This document shows positions 1-5,513 of a stretch of 10,385 nucleotides of DNA, in pieces. The translations under genes were made by a program, and so were the position numbers. Each line of letters begins with the position of its first letter. The stretch's first letter is position 1. The notes under the pieces are model-generated. The model saw only the letters and a list, made by a program, of their open reading frames with translations. It was not told the DNA's origin and ran no database searches. The DNA is from Erwinia sp. (GTDB taxonomy: Bacteria > Pseudomonadota > Gammaproteobacteria > Enterobacterales > Enterobacteriaceae): the NCBI GenBank assembly GCA_003512805.1, contig DOOK01000056.1, positions 1 to 10,385 of the forward strand, in the 5' to 3' direction.

Positions 1-601
1 CATCGCCAGCCGTCAGCAGGCGGGCGCTGGTCACGGCCGCTACATCGTGAGCTGTGTCTGAGACATTGCTGGCGATCTGGTGCACGGCTGCTGAGATCAG
101 CATCCCTAATGCGGACTGATTATTGTTGTTACCGTCATTATCGGAGGCCGTCGCCAGCCCGCTCCAGATCTGCTTGCCGCTACGCAGATCGACCAGTTTT
201 GCTGAAGCGGTCACACGCGTTTCGCTGTCTACGATCAGATATTTTGTACCGTAGCTGCTGATATCAATATACAGCGCCGCATCGGCGTTAAAAATATCGT
301 GCAGTTTGGTCGTGGAAACGCTGCGGATGTCCGTGGCGTTGTTCAGGCCATTCTGCTTAAAGGTTTCCTCAACCACCGCCACAGGGAACACGTAATAGCC
401 GGATTCCGCCAGCGGCTGCGTGACCAGTGAAGTAAAGCTGTGTGCCGCAGCGATATCCGTCGTATGGTTTTCCGCAGGCAGAACCAGAATGGAAGCGGGC
501 TTGCTGGCGCGAAACGCGCTGTAGTCATGAGGCGTTTGCTTTGCGCAACCGGTCAGTGCGATCACGGCCAGCAGAGCGGTAAAGGCAAATAGCTTTTTCA
601 T
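1..601 (-). CDS. GNA1162/DUF799-family lipoprotein (3' end outside window)
   Basis: About 200 residues are visible; the C-terminus lies beyond base 1. The start is fixed by a signal peptide beginning MKKLFAFTALL and a lipobox LTGC with lipidation at Cys19. The stretch DYSAFRASKPASILVLPAEN and, further on, PLAESGYYVFPVAVVEETFK are hallmarks of the family named after the meningococcal antigen GNA1162. These are surface or periplasm-facing lipoproteins of unknown biochemical role. The residue after the lipidated Cys is Ala, so the outer membrane is the expected destination. The ATG overlaps the TAA of the upstream DUF4810 gene by one base (TAATG), pointing to translational coupling. It is the last visible gene of a three-lipoprotein operon with the CsgG-like and DUF4810 genes. 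The family call is strong; the function is unknown. Confidence 0.9.
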   Translation of the reverse strand, partial: MKKLFAFTALLAVIALTGCAKQTPHDYSAFRASKPASILVLPAENHTTDIAAAHSFTSLVTQPLAESGYYVFPVAVVEETFKQNGLNNATDIRSVSTTKLHDIFNADAALYIDISSYGTKYLIVDSETRVTASAKLVDLRSGKQIWSGLATASDNDGNNNNQSALGMLISAAVHQIASNVSDTAHDVAAVTSARLLTAGD

Positions 602-954
602 TATTTTGCTCCCTGCTTATTACGCATCAGGAGATCCATATAAGAAGCGGACTCAGGAAACGCCGTTTTTTCGGCGGTAAATTGCTGGAAGGCTAAATCG
701 GGCTGACCAGCATTCACATAAAGTAATCCCAGCTGAGCATGTAAACCTGGCGCCACCGGTTTATTTTGGGCTTTCGCCTGCTCCACGACTTTATTCAATG
801 TATCAATTTCTTTTTGCGGCGCGCTGCCGTTTTGATAAAAGCTATAAAGCGAATTTTGGTAGTCGCCCCAGTAATAGATATTTTCTTTTTTCTGCGCGCA
901 GGCAGTTAACAACAGTGCCGTGGCGACTGCTGCGGTATATTTTACGAATTGCAT
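601..954 (-). CDS. DUF4810 domain small lipoprotein
   Basis: This 117-residue protein has a signal peptide and lipobox LTAC, with lipidation at Cys19 followed by Ala, so it is probably anchored in the outer membrane. The body begins with a YYWGDYQNSLY segment and continues as a helical region resembling a tetratricopeptide-like repeat (GLHAQLGLLYVNAGQPDLAFQ, about residues 70-90). This is the usual look of DUF4810. A ribosome binding site GGAG lies in the 11-bp gap after the CsgG-like gene, and its stop codon overlaps the next start. The fixed order CsgG-like, DUF4810, GNA1162 is also known from Neisseria and other Proteobacteria, so the three products probably form one envelope assembly. That last step is inference; no catalytic motif is seen. 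Confidence 0.85.
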   Translation of the reverse strand: MQFVKYTAAVATALLLTACAQKKENIYYWGDYQNSLYSFYQNGSAPQKEIDTLNKVVEQAKAQNKPVAPGLHAQLGLLYVNAGQPDLAFQQFTAEKTAFPESASYMDLLMRNKQGAK

Positions 955-965
955 TTTCTTCTCCG

Positions 966-1643
966 TTATTTAACCGGACGCCACGCGCCTGATTCCAGAC
1001 CGCTGACCAGATGATTTACCGCTTCGCGTACGGCCAGATCCATGACCTTGCCGTTAAGCGTAGAGTCATAGCTGGCGGTGCCGCCAAAACCGATCACTTC
1101 ACGGTTGGAAAGCGCGTACTCACCCGCGCCCTGCACGGAGTAAACCACTTCTGAGGTCGCCACATCGACCACGTTCAGGTTAACCTTTGCGTAGGCTACC
1201 TGCGTTTTGCCGCGACCCAGAATGCCCCACAGCTGCTGATCGCCCACTTCTTTACGACCAAACTCGGTAATATCGCCGGTAATAACGTAGTCCGCGCCTT
1301 TAATAGATTGCGTGCTGTGCTTATAGCCCGCTTCATTTTTTAGCTCATCAAGATTGGCGCGATCCAGCACGTTAAAACGGCCAGTTTGTTGCAGATGGGT
1401 AATAAGAATAGTTTTGGACTGATTGCCCAGACGATCCACACCGTCAGAGAAAATGCCGTTCATATAAGAAGAGCGATTATCAAATTTCCCGACGGCTACC
1501 GGGCTTTTGGCGCCCTGATAAACCGGCTGACTGGCAGCGGTCACCTGGGGGGCCTCAATAGCGTGAGAAGATTCAGTGGCACAGCCGCTAAGCAGCGTAC
1601 AGCTTAATAAAGAAAGAGCAACAAGGTTATAACGAAATTTCAT
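966..1643 (-). CDS. CsgG/HfaB-family outer-membrane lipoprotein
   Basis: This is a 225-residue lipoprotein. The chosen start (MKFRYNLVALS) gives a clean signal peptide with lipobox LSGC and lipidation at Cys21. A start 23 codons further upstream would put unrelated residues before the signal peptide. The CsgG fold is visible in order: VAVGKFDNRS (about 51-60), RFNVLDRANLDELKNEAG (about 89-106), GADYVITGDITEFG (about 115-128), and the strand VNLNVVDVATSEVVYSVQGAGEY in the second half. In curli systems CsgG forms the outer-membrane secretion pore. No csgA, csgB, csgE or csgF is seen here, so a curli role is not supported. It leads an operon with the DUF4810 gene (11-bp gap) and the GNA1162-like gene. 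The start is preceded by an AAGAAG-rich, rather weak ribosome binding site. Confidence 0.88.
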   Translation of the reverse strand: MKFRYNLVALSLLSCTLLSGCATESSHAIEAPQVTAASQPVYQGAKSPVAVGKFDNRSSYMNGIFSDGVDRLGNQSKTILITHLQQTGRFNVLDRANLDELKNEAGYKHSTQSIKGADYVITGDITEFGRKEVGDQQLWGILGRGKTQVAYAKVNLNVVDVATSEVVYSVQGAGEYALSNREVIGFGGTASYDSTLNGKVMDLAVREAVNHLVSGLESGAWRPVK

Positions 1644-1807
1644 TTCTTCTTTTCCATGAATAAAAAAAGACATCCAGCGTCCGCGCACAGAATACAATAA
1701 TGATGCAAACAAGCACAGGAAATAATAGCGTTAACGGACAAACGGCATTTTACTGCGCGGCCCCGACAGGGAAATAATCTGTAAATGGCCCACGATCGCC
1801 GGAATAA

Positions 1808-1837
1808 CCTGTCAGCAGAAGGCTAACAGGCTAAACT
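1808..1837 (+). promoter_or_regulatory. Candidate promoter overlapped by an imperfect dyad
   Basis: A -35-like CTGTCA (1809-1814) and a -10-like TAAACT (1832-1837) stand 17 bp apart, about 43 bp ahead of the TolA-domain lipoprotein gene. An inverted repeat CCTGTCAGC/GCTAACAGG (1808-1816 and 1822-1830, one mismatch) covers the -35 box and most of the spacer, which would suit a repressor site. Each hexamer matches consensus at only four of six positions. I see no convincing promoter for the divergent CsgG-like operon in the rest of the 1644-1879 gap. Confidence 0.3.
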
Positions 1838-1879
1838 ATCGGCTTACATCAGAAAACCTTTAGTAATCATGGGAAAAAA

Positions 1880-2281
1880 ATGCCATCGGGAATTATCAAA
1901 AGCGGACTGACGCTGCTTGCGCTGCTGCTGACCGCCTGTCACTCTCCGACAAAAGAGCCGCGCCCCGTCCCGGCCACGCCACAGGAAATGCAGGCTTGGG
2001 CGGACAAAGTCTGTAGCGGTCGCACTGAGAACAACTGTCACTACTTTGCTGAAATGCAGTACGGTATCCAACGCAATTTTTATAATGCGCATCGCTACCA
2101 TGGACTCACCTGTACCGTTACCGTTACATGGCGCCAAAACGGCCGCTATAGCGTGCAGAGTACTCAGGGGGATGAACAACTTTGCCTGAAAGCGTGGGGC
2201 GTGATCGGCAGCGCGGAAAACCTGCCGCCACCGCCGCCTTCCCTGCCTGCCTCAATGGTTATCGAGCTTAAACCTGACTAG
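1880..2281 (+). CDS. Small lipoprotein with stand-alone TolA C-terminal domain
   Basis: This 133-residue protein has a signal peptide and lipobox LTAC with lipidation at Cys20; His21 follows, so outer-membrane retention is expected. Residues about 55-133 read like TolA domain III: FYNAHRYHGLTCTVTVTW, an NGRY turn, GDEQLC, an alpha-helical stretch, then LPPPPPS and a final strand ending LKPD. The two cysteines C78 and C102 are 24 residues apart, almost the spacing of the conserved disulfide in E. coli TolA (C363-C388). A second pair, C45 and C53, lies just before the domain. The long TolA coiled-coil arm and the inner-membrane helix are absent. TolA domain III binds TolB and Pal and is the receptor site for filamentous phage and some colicins; whether this protein shares those partners is unknown. 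The start has GGGA about 7 bases upstream. It diverges from the CsgG-like operon. Confidence 0.8.
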   Translation: MPSGIIKSGLTLLALLLTACHSPTKEPRPVPATPQEMQAWADKVCSGRTENNCHYFAEMQYGIQRNFYNAHRYHGLTCTVTVTWRQNGRYSVQSTQGDEQLCLKAWGVIGSAENLPPPPPSLPASMVIELKPD

Positions 2282-2460
2282 CTGACAGGATATCGTTCGT
2301 AGACCCGGTCCGCTGAAAGGGTTACCCATTTCAAACCTAATCAGCTGGCAGGGTATCGTTCTCAAACCCGGCCAGCTGAAAGGGTTACCCATTTCATACC
2401 TAATCAGCTTGTCAGATTATCGCTCTTAAACCCAGGCAGCTCGAAGGGTTACCGATACCA
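2270..2460. repeat. Tandem 63-bp repeat, three copies
   Basis: Copies start at 2281, 2344 and 2407. The first two differ at 8 of 63 positions; the third is more diverged and carries one inserted base. Homology between copies reaches back to about 2270, so the last codons and stop of the TolA-domain lipoprotein (AAACCTGACTAG) lie inside the repeat pattern. Each copy contains a near-palindrome, TGAAAGGGTTACCCATTTCA in copies 1 and 2 (2314-2333 and 2377-2396) and a weaker form in copy 3 (2441-2460). Copy 2 also folds into a hairpin with arms CAGCTGGC (2342-2349) and GCCAGCTG (2371-2378), extended by GGGT/ACCC. No frame stays open through the units. I do not recognise it as REP, ERIC or another named family. 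Confidence 0.85.
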
Positions 2461-2615
2461 ACACCAGTCCGTCGGGCTGGCGTGGCGCTTCGCTACCCCG
2501 GGCCCTGTTCTGATACCGGGGCGCGTATAGCCTTATCAGCAGCTGGGTCTCCGGTATCTCGCGGCTACTGCCCCGGCAGTGCCCGATGGCGATGCGCCGT
2601 TTTAACCCGTTAAAA
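2461..2615. other. GC-rich segment of consecutive hairpins, no gene seen
   Basis: Several inverted repeats follow one another: CCAGTCC/GGGCTGG (2464-2470, 2474-2480), CCCCGG/CCGGGG (2496-2501 with 2516-2521), GATACCGG/CCGGTATC (2512-2519, 2551-2558), ACTGCC/GGCAGT (2567-2580), GGCG/CGCC (2588-2598) and TTTTAAC/GTTAAAA (2600-2615). Some are alternatives that cannot form together. The segment could be a structured RNA, the tail of a longer transcript, or a remnant palindromic element. The remaining stretch to 2750 has no ORF or structure I can defend. Confidence 0.45.
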
Positions 2616-2756
2616 ACAGGCCGTTTACGTTACTGATGGCCACTGGCTACGGTTATTTCCTGCTGATGAAAACCCGCCGTGCCGACGTGCCGCATGATGC
2701 GATGCAGGTCAGAGAATAACGCCAAAAGGCAATGAAACCCCGTCGCCGATTCGCTA

Positions 2757-2789
2757 TCATGCGCGCTGACTTTGAATGAGCGCGCATGA
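2757..2789 (+). promoter_or_regulatory. 11-bp perfect inverted repeat ahead of rdgC
   Basis: TCATGCGCGCT (2757-2767) and AGCGCGCATGA (2779-2789) are perfect reverse complements separated by 11 bases. A -10-like TATCAT (2755-2760) overlaps the left arm. The rdgC ribosome binding site GGAGAGGGA (2796-2804) starts six bases after the right arm. It could be a protein-binding operator at the rdgC promoter or an mRNA hairpin in the leader. No good -35 box is visible. Confidence 0.5.
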
Positions 2790-2811
2790 CGCGCCGGAGA
2801 GGGAAAGTACA

Positions 2812-3723
2812 ATGCTGTGGTTTAAAAATTTGATGGTATATCGTCTGAATCGCGAGATCCCGCTGGCGGCAGACGAGATGGAAAAACAACTTGAGGCATT
2901 CTCTTTCACTCCCTGCGGCAGTCAGGACATGGCAAAAACCGGCTGGGTATCACCAATGGGATCCAAAAGTGATGCGCTAACCCACGTCAATAATGGACAG
3001 ATCCTGGTCTGCGCACGTAAAGAGGAAAAAATCCTGCCGTCGCCGGTGATCAAACAGGCTCTGGAAGCGAAAATTAGCAAGCTGGAAGCGGAGCAGCAGC
3101 GCAAGCTGAAAAAAACGGAAAAGGACTCGCTGAAAGATGAAGTGCTGCATAGCCTGCTGCCGCGCGCCTTCAGCCGCTTCAGCCAGACATTCATCTGGAT
3201 CGACACCGTTAACAATATGATTATGGTCGACTGCGCCAGCGCCAAAAAAGCGGAGGATACGCTGGCGCTGCTGCGTAAAAGCCTCGGATCATTGCCGGTA
3301 GTGCCCCTGACATTAGAAAGTCCGATCGAGCTGACGATGACCGAATGGGTTCGCTCCGGCGATACGCCAGCGGGCTTTGCACTGATGGATGAGGCTGAGC
3401 TGAAAGCGCTGCTGGAAGACGGCGGCGTTATTCGTTGTAAGAAGCAGGATCTGGTGTGCGATGAAATCGCTAATCATATTGAAGCGGGCAAGCTGGTCAC
3501 CAAGCTGGCGCTGGACTGGCAGGAACGCGTACAGCTGGTGCTGTCGGACGACGGTTCACTGAAACGCCTGAAGTTCGCCGACACGCTGCGTGAGCAGAAT
3601 GATGATATCGACAGGGAAGATGTGGCGGCGCGCTTTGATGCCGACTTTATTCTGATGACCGGCGAATTAACGGCACTGATCGCCAATACTATCGAAGCAT
3701 TGGGCGGTGAAGCGCAGCGTTAA
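2812..3723 (+). CDS. rdgC: Recombination-associated protein RdgC
   Basis: This 303-residue protein is colinear with E. coli RdgC and of the same length. It begins [12 protein letters not shown] and contains the conserved blocks [35 protein letters not shown] and [13 protein letters not shown]. RdgC forms a ring-shaped dimer that encircles double-stranded DNA, lies on the nucleoid, and counters RecA filament activity; it becomes important when replication restart or recombination functions are impaired. The start at 2812 matches the family N-terminus and follows a strong GGAGAGGGA site. An in-frame ATG 12 codons upstream falls inside the inverted repeat and would add residues absent from the family. 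A hairpin follows the stop, separating it from convergent ppnP. Confidence 0.97.
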   Translation: MLWFKNLMVYRLNREIPLAADEMEKQLEAFSFTPCGSQDMAKTGWVSPMGSKSDALTHVNNGQILVCARKEEKILPSPVIKQALEAKISKLEAEQQRKLKKTEKDSLKDEVLHSLLPRAFSRFSQTFIWIDTVNNMIMVDCASAKKAEDTLALLRKSLGSLPVVPLTLESPIELTMTEWVRSGDTPAGFALMDEAELKALLEDGGVIRCKKQDLVCDEIANHIEAGKLVTKLALDWQERVQLVLSDDGSLKRLKFADTLREQNDDIDREDVAARFDADFILMTGELTALIANTIEALGGEAQR

Positions 3724-3732
3724 GAAAAGCAA

Positions 3733-3754
3733 AGAGGCCGGTTTTCCGGCCTCC
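3733..3754. terminator. Hairpin terminator between rdgC and ppnP
   Basis: GAGGCCGG (3734-3741), loop TTTT, CCGGCCTC (3746-3753). Read on the minus strand the stem is followed by TTTGCTTTTCTT, a plausible U-rich tail for ppnP. The plus-strand side lacks a T run, so it is a weaker terminator for rdgC. Confidence 0.75.
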
Positions 3755-3760
3755 TGGCAT

Positions 3761-4051
3761 TCATGCTTTCAGATAACGGCAAAGGTAAGAAGAAGGTTCG
3801 GCCACCTGCAGATGGAACTCGCTGTGGCCCGGCACGTTGAACACCTGGCCCGGATCGTAATGACGCCACTCGGTTTCACCTGGCAGCAAGACTTTAAGCG
3901 AGCCGCTGACCACGGTCATCTCTTCCGGGTCGCCGGTACCAAAAGTATATTCCCCTTCCGCCATCACGCCCACGCTGGCGCGGCCGGTACTGGCACTGTC
4001 AAAACCGATCGATTTCACTTTTCCTTCGAAGTACTCGCTGACGTTGAGCAT
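3761..4051 (-). CDS. ppnP: Pyrimidine/purine nucleoside phosphorylase PpnP
   Basis: This 96-residue protein matches E. coli PpnP (YaiE, 94 residues) nearly end to end: [37 protein letters not shown] and [20 protein letters not shown]. It is a small cupin-fold cytosolic enzyme that phosphorolyses several purine and pyrimidine nucleosides to base plus ribose-1-phosphate. The ribosome binding site AAAGGA precedes the ATG. The gene lies 53 bp downstream of aroM on the same strand, so it could receive aroM read-through. A weak hairpin between the two makes it partly independent. A clear terminator hairpin follows its stop codon. Confidence 0.96.
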   Translation of the reverse strand: MLNVSEYFEGKVKSIGFDSASTGRASVGVMAEGEYTFGTGDPEEMTVVSGSLKVLLPGETEWRHYDPGQVFNVPGHSEFHLQVAEPSSYLCRYLKA

Positions 4052-4072
4052 GGCACTATCCTTTATCAGAGA

Positions 4073-4100
4073 TGAAAACGGGCAGCCCGACTTGCCTGTT
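4073..4100 (-). terminator. Possible weak terminator between aroM and ppnP
   Basis: On the minus strand AACAGGCA (4100-4093), an 8-base loop and TGCCCGTT (4084-4077) form an 8-bp stem with one G-U pair, ending in GTTTTC. The T run is short, so partial termination or only an mRNA processing structure is also possible. Confidence 0.35.
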
Positions 4101-4104
4101 ACCG

Positions 4105-4812
4105 TTAAGCGACCAGTTCTGCGGCCAGTCCGGCCAGCAGCACATTGGAAAGCAGGACGGGAATGCCCAGCAGTTTTTGTAAGAAATCACGATGACGCTG
4201 TTGGTAGCCCAGGCAATCCAGCACCACGACATCGGCACCCTGCTCCTGAAGCTGTAGTGCGGCATCAATCAGCTCGTCATCGTGCTTTGCCCAGGGATTG
4301 GCCACGGCAAAGCAAGGCCTTGAAGCCAGACTTTGCCATTTATAGGCCTGCTCGCCCAGATATTCTTTTCGCGCCACCATCACGCCCACCTGATGCCCTT
4401 CGGTAATGGCATTGACCAACGGTGGCAGCATACGATACGGCTCCAGTAGAACGGCACGCGTTGATTTGAGATTTTTATATTCGCCTGCACAAATAATCAG
4501 AATATTTTCAAACCCTTGGGCTTCCAGCTCGTTGATTAACGCCTGTAGCGCTACCTCTACCTTCGCGGCAGAAAGAATGACGAAAGAGCCATCTTCCGTG
4601 TGCGTCATCGTCACCTTTTCGCCCGCTACCGGTCCATAACGCAGTGCGATGTCGGCCGCAGAAAGGCCGTCAAGCAGTCCGTAATGCACAATGTTCTCTT
4701 CAGGCAGGTGTTCCAGCAGCAGAGGCAACAGGTCTCTGCGAGGCGCCTTTCCTAAGGTTAAAGTAGCCAGTTTATGCGTATTGCTTTCGGCATCGCTAAA
4801 CATGTCAGCCAT
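4105..4812 (-). CDS. aroM: AroM family protein
   Basis: This 235-residue protein is homologous to E. coli AroM (225 residues). The clearest agreement is near the C-terminus, [20 protein letters not shown] followed by [16 protein letters not shown]. Other matching blocks are the N-terminal [18 protein letters not shown] and GHQVGVMV. AroM has no established activity; it is known as a gene co-located with aroL and responsive to aromatic amino acid control in E. coli. I chose the ATG at 4812 because GGAA lies 5-6 bases upstream; the ATG at 4803 is too far from that site. The frame continues upstream to a TTG at 4896, but that extension has no family match. A 381-bp gap separates it from yaiA and holds its own promoter candidate. 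The region is more divergent from E. coli than aroL or yaiA. Confidence 0.92.
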   Translation of the reverse strand: MADMFSDAESNTHKLATLTLGKAPRRDLLPLLLEHLPEENIVHYGLLDGLSAADIALRYGPVAGEKVTMTHTEDGSFVILSAAKVEVALQALINELEAQGFENILIICAGEYKNLKSTRAVLLEPYRMLPPLVNAITEGHQVGVMVARKEYLGEQAYKWQSLASRPCFAVANPWAKHDDELIDAALQLQEQGADVVVLDCLGYQQRHRDFLQKLLGIPVLLSNVLLAGLAAELVA

Positions 4813-4817
4813 AAAAT

Positions 4818-4846
4818 TTCCGGAAAACAGAATATCGGTTCCGGAA
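4818..4846 (-). promoter_or_regulatory. Hairpin burying the aroM ribosome binding site
   Basis: The self-complementary octamer TTCCGGAA occurs at 4839-4846 and again at 4818-4825, 21 bp apart. In the aroM mRNA the two copies can pair as an 8-bp stem with a 13-base loop. The second copy contains the GGAA that serves as ribosome binding site, ending five bases before the ATG. As DNA the two copies would lie on the same helical face. Confidence 0.5.
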
Positions 4847-4948
4847 AAAGCCGGCTGGCCAGGATGGGAAAATGGGGTGGTGAGGATCTCGGTCAATGGT
4901 CTGTCCAGTTGAGGGGTATGGAAACTTCAGGCGATAAATTTACCAGCG

Positions 4949-4977
4949 AAAATATGACGCCAGTCGAATTCGGTCAA
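4949..4977 (-). promoter_or_regulatory. Candidate sigma-70 promoter for aroM
   Basis: Read on the minus strand, TTGACC (4977-4972) and TATTTT (4954-4949) are separated by exactly 17 bp. The -35 box matches consensus at five of six positions, the -10 at four. Transcription would start near 4942, giving aroM a leader of about 130 bases that contains the ribosome-site hairpin. Confidence 0.5.
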
Positions 4978-5030
4978 GCCTGGATCCATGATATTGGTAT
5001 GAATACACAGCAAAAAATATTGGTCATTTG

Positions 5031-5107
5031 TCTTCTGCCGCAAAATTATTTTTTGCTTAAGCCAAACCGCTTGCCAACAAGACTGCAGCGGACGTTTTGG
5101 CAGAAGA
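5031..5107. other. Large imperfect palindrome in the yaiA-aroM gap
   Basis: TCTTCTGCC (5031-5039) is the exact reverse complement of GGCAGAAGA (5099-5107). Inside it, GCAAAA (5040-5045) and TTTTGC (5051-5056) form a second, smaller inverted repeat. It lies between yaiA and the aroM promoter candidate and could be a processing or attenuation structure. No T tract placed for a classical terminator is seen. Apart from this and the promoter candidate, the 4813-5193 gap contains no gene I can support. Confidence 0.4.
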
Positions 5108-5193
5108 ATCGCCTGAATTATAGGTGTTAGCGCTTACATTTTAACCACGCTTTGCTGTATCCCGGTGTTTTACGGCATCCATGCCGCCGTACG

Positions 5194-5385
5194 TTACTCT
5201 TTTTCTATATCTTCATAGCGAGCTTTAGCATCAATAGCTTCCTGCTCGTTTTGGTGTTCACTGATGAGCGTATCTGGCTTAGGGTGATCGGCACGAAGTT
5301 CGTACCAGGTCACACAATTTTCTTCTGTACCTTTTTTTATCGGAACAATATGCGCTTCACGAGGATAGGGCGGTCTGCCTGGCAT
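5194..5385 (-). CDS. yaiA: YaiA family small protein
   Basis: This 63-residue protein has the same length as E. coli YaiA and shares its conserved blocks [34 protein letters not shown] and [11 protein letters not shown]. There is no signal peptide or membrane segment, so it is a soluble cytosolic protein; its function is not known. It begins after a very good ribosome binding site (AAGGAG, eight bases from the ATG). It follows aroL by 128 bp on the same strand, as in E. coli where aroL, yaiA and aroM are co-transcribed under TyrR/TrpR control. A sigma-S-like -10 element in that gap suggests an additional promoter of its own. Confidence 0.95.
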   Translation of the reverse strand: MPGRPPYPREAHIVPIKKGTEENCVTWYELRADHPKPDTLISEHQNEQEAIDAKARYEDIEKE

Positions 5386-5449
5386 ATATTTCTCTCCTTA
5401 AAGTAGTACCGAACTGGCCGAAATTTACCTTGCAGCCAGTCTCCGTTCT

Positions 5450-5460
5450 TCAAGTATAGA
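5450..5460 (-). promoter_or_regulatory. Sigma-S-like extended -10 element before yaiA
   Basis: On the minus strand TCTATACTTGA matches the sigma-S extended -10 pattern KCTAYRCTTAA at 10 of 11 positions. It lies about 65 bp ahead of the yaiA start. No clear -35 box lies at normal spacing, which is tolerated by sigma-S promoters. Confidence 0.45.
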
Positions 5461-5513
5461 CAAAGCCTGATAATTCTCAGCCCGCCCTGCTCAACTTGAG
5501 AAAAATCGTACGC

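Noticed and set aside
966..1643. Part of a curli secretion system
   Set aside because: Only a CsgG-family protein is present; no other curli genes are in the window, and the neighbours are the usual DUF4810 and GNA1162 partners.
2281..2460. A CRISPR array
   Set aside because: Whole 63-bp units repeat end to end without unique spacers, there are only three copies, and no cas gene is near.
2776..2811. An upstream in-frame ATG for rdgC
   Set aside because: It would add 12 residues missing from the family, lies inside the inverted repeat, and lacks a ribosome site, whereas the ATG at 2812 has a strong one.
2630..2889. Two overlapping minus-strand frames upstream of and into rdgC
   Set aside because: They are short, overlap each other and the rdgC start, have no good ribosome site and no recognisable protein pattern.
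4813..4896. A longer aroM starting at TTG 4896
   Set aside because: The extra residues have no match in AroM and cover the leader hairpin; GGAA sits correctly before the ATG at 4812.
4774..5130. A 118-codon plus-strand frame across the aroM leader and the yaiA-aroM gap
   Set aside because: It overlaps the aroM start and its leader hairpin, has unlike-protein composition, and resembles no family I know.
5152..5406. An 84-codon plus-strand frame with a hydrophobic N-terminus
   Set aside because: It is antisense to yaiA over its whole conserved length; the hydrophobicity comes from reading that gene backwards.
5461..5513. A terminator after aroL made from TTCTCA/TGAGAA
   Set aside because: The arms are six AT-rich bases far apart and no T run follows, so it is not convincing.
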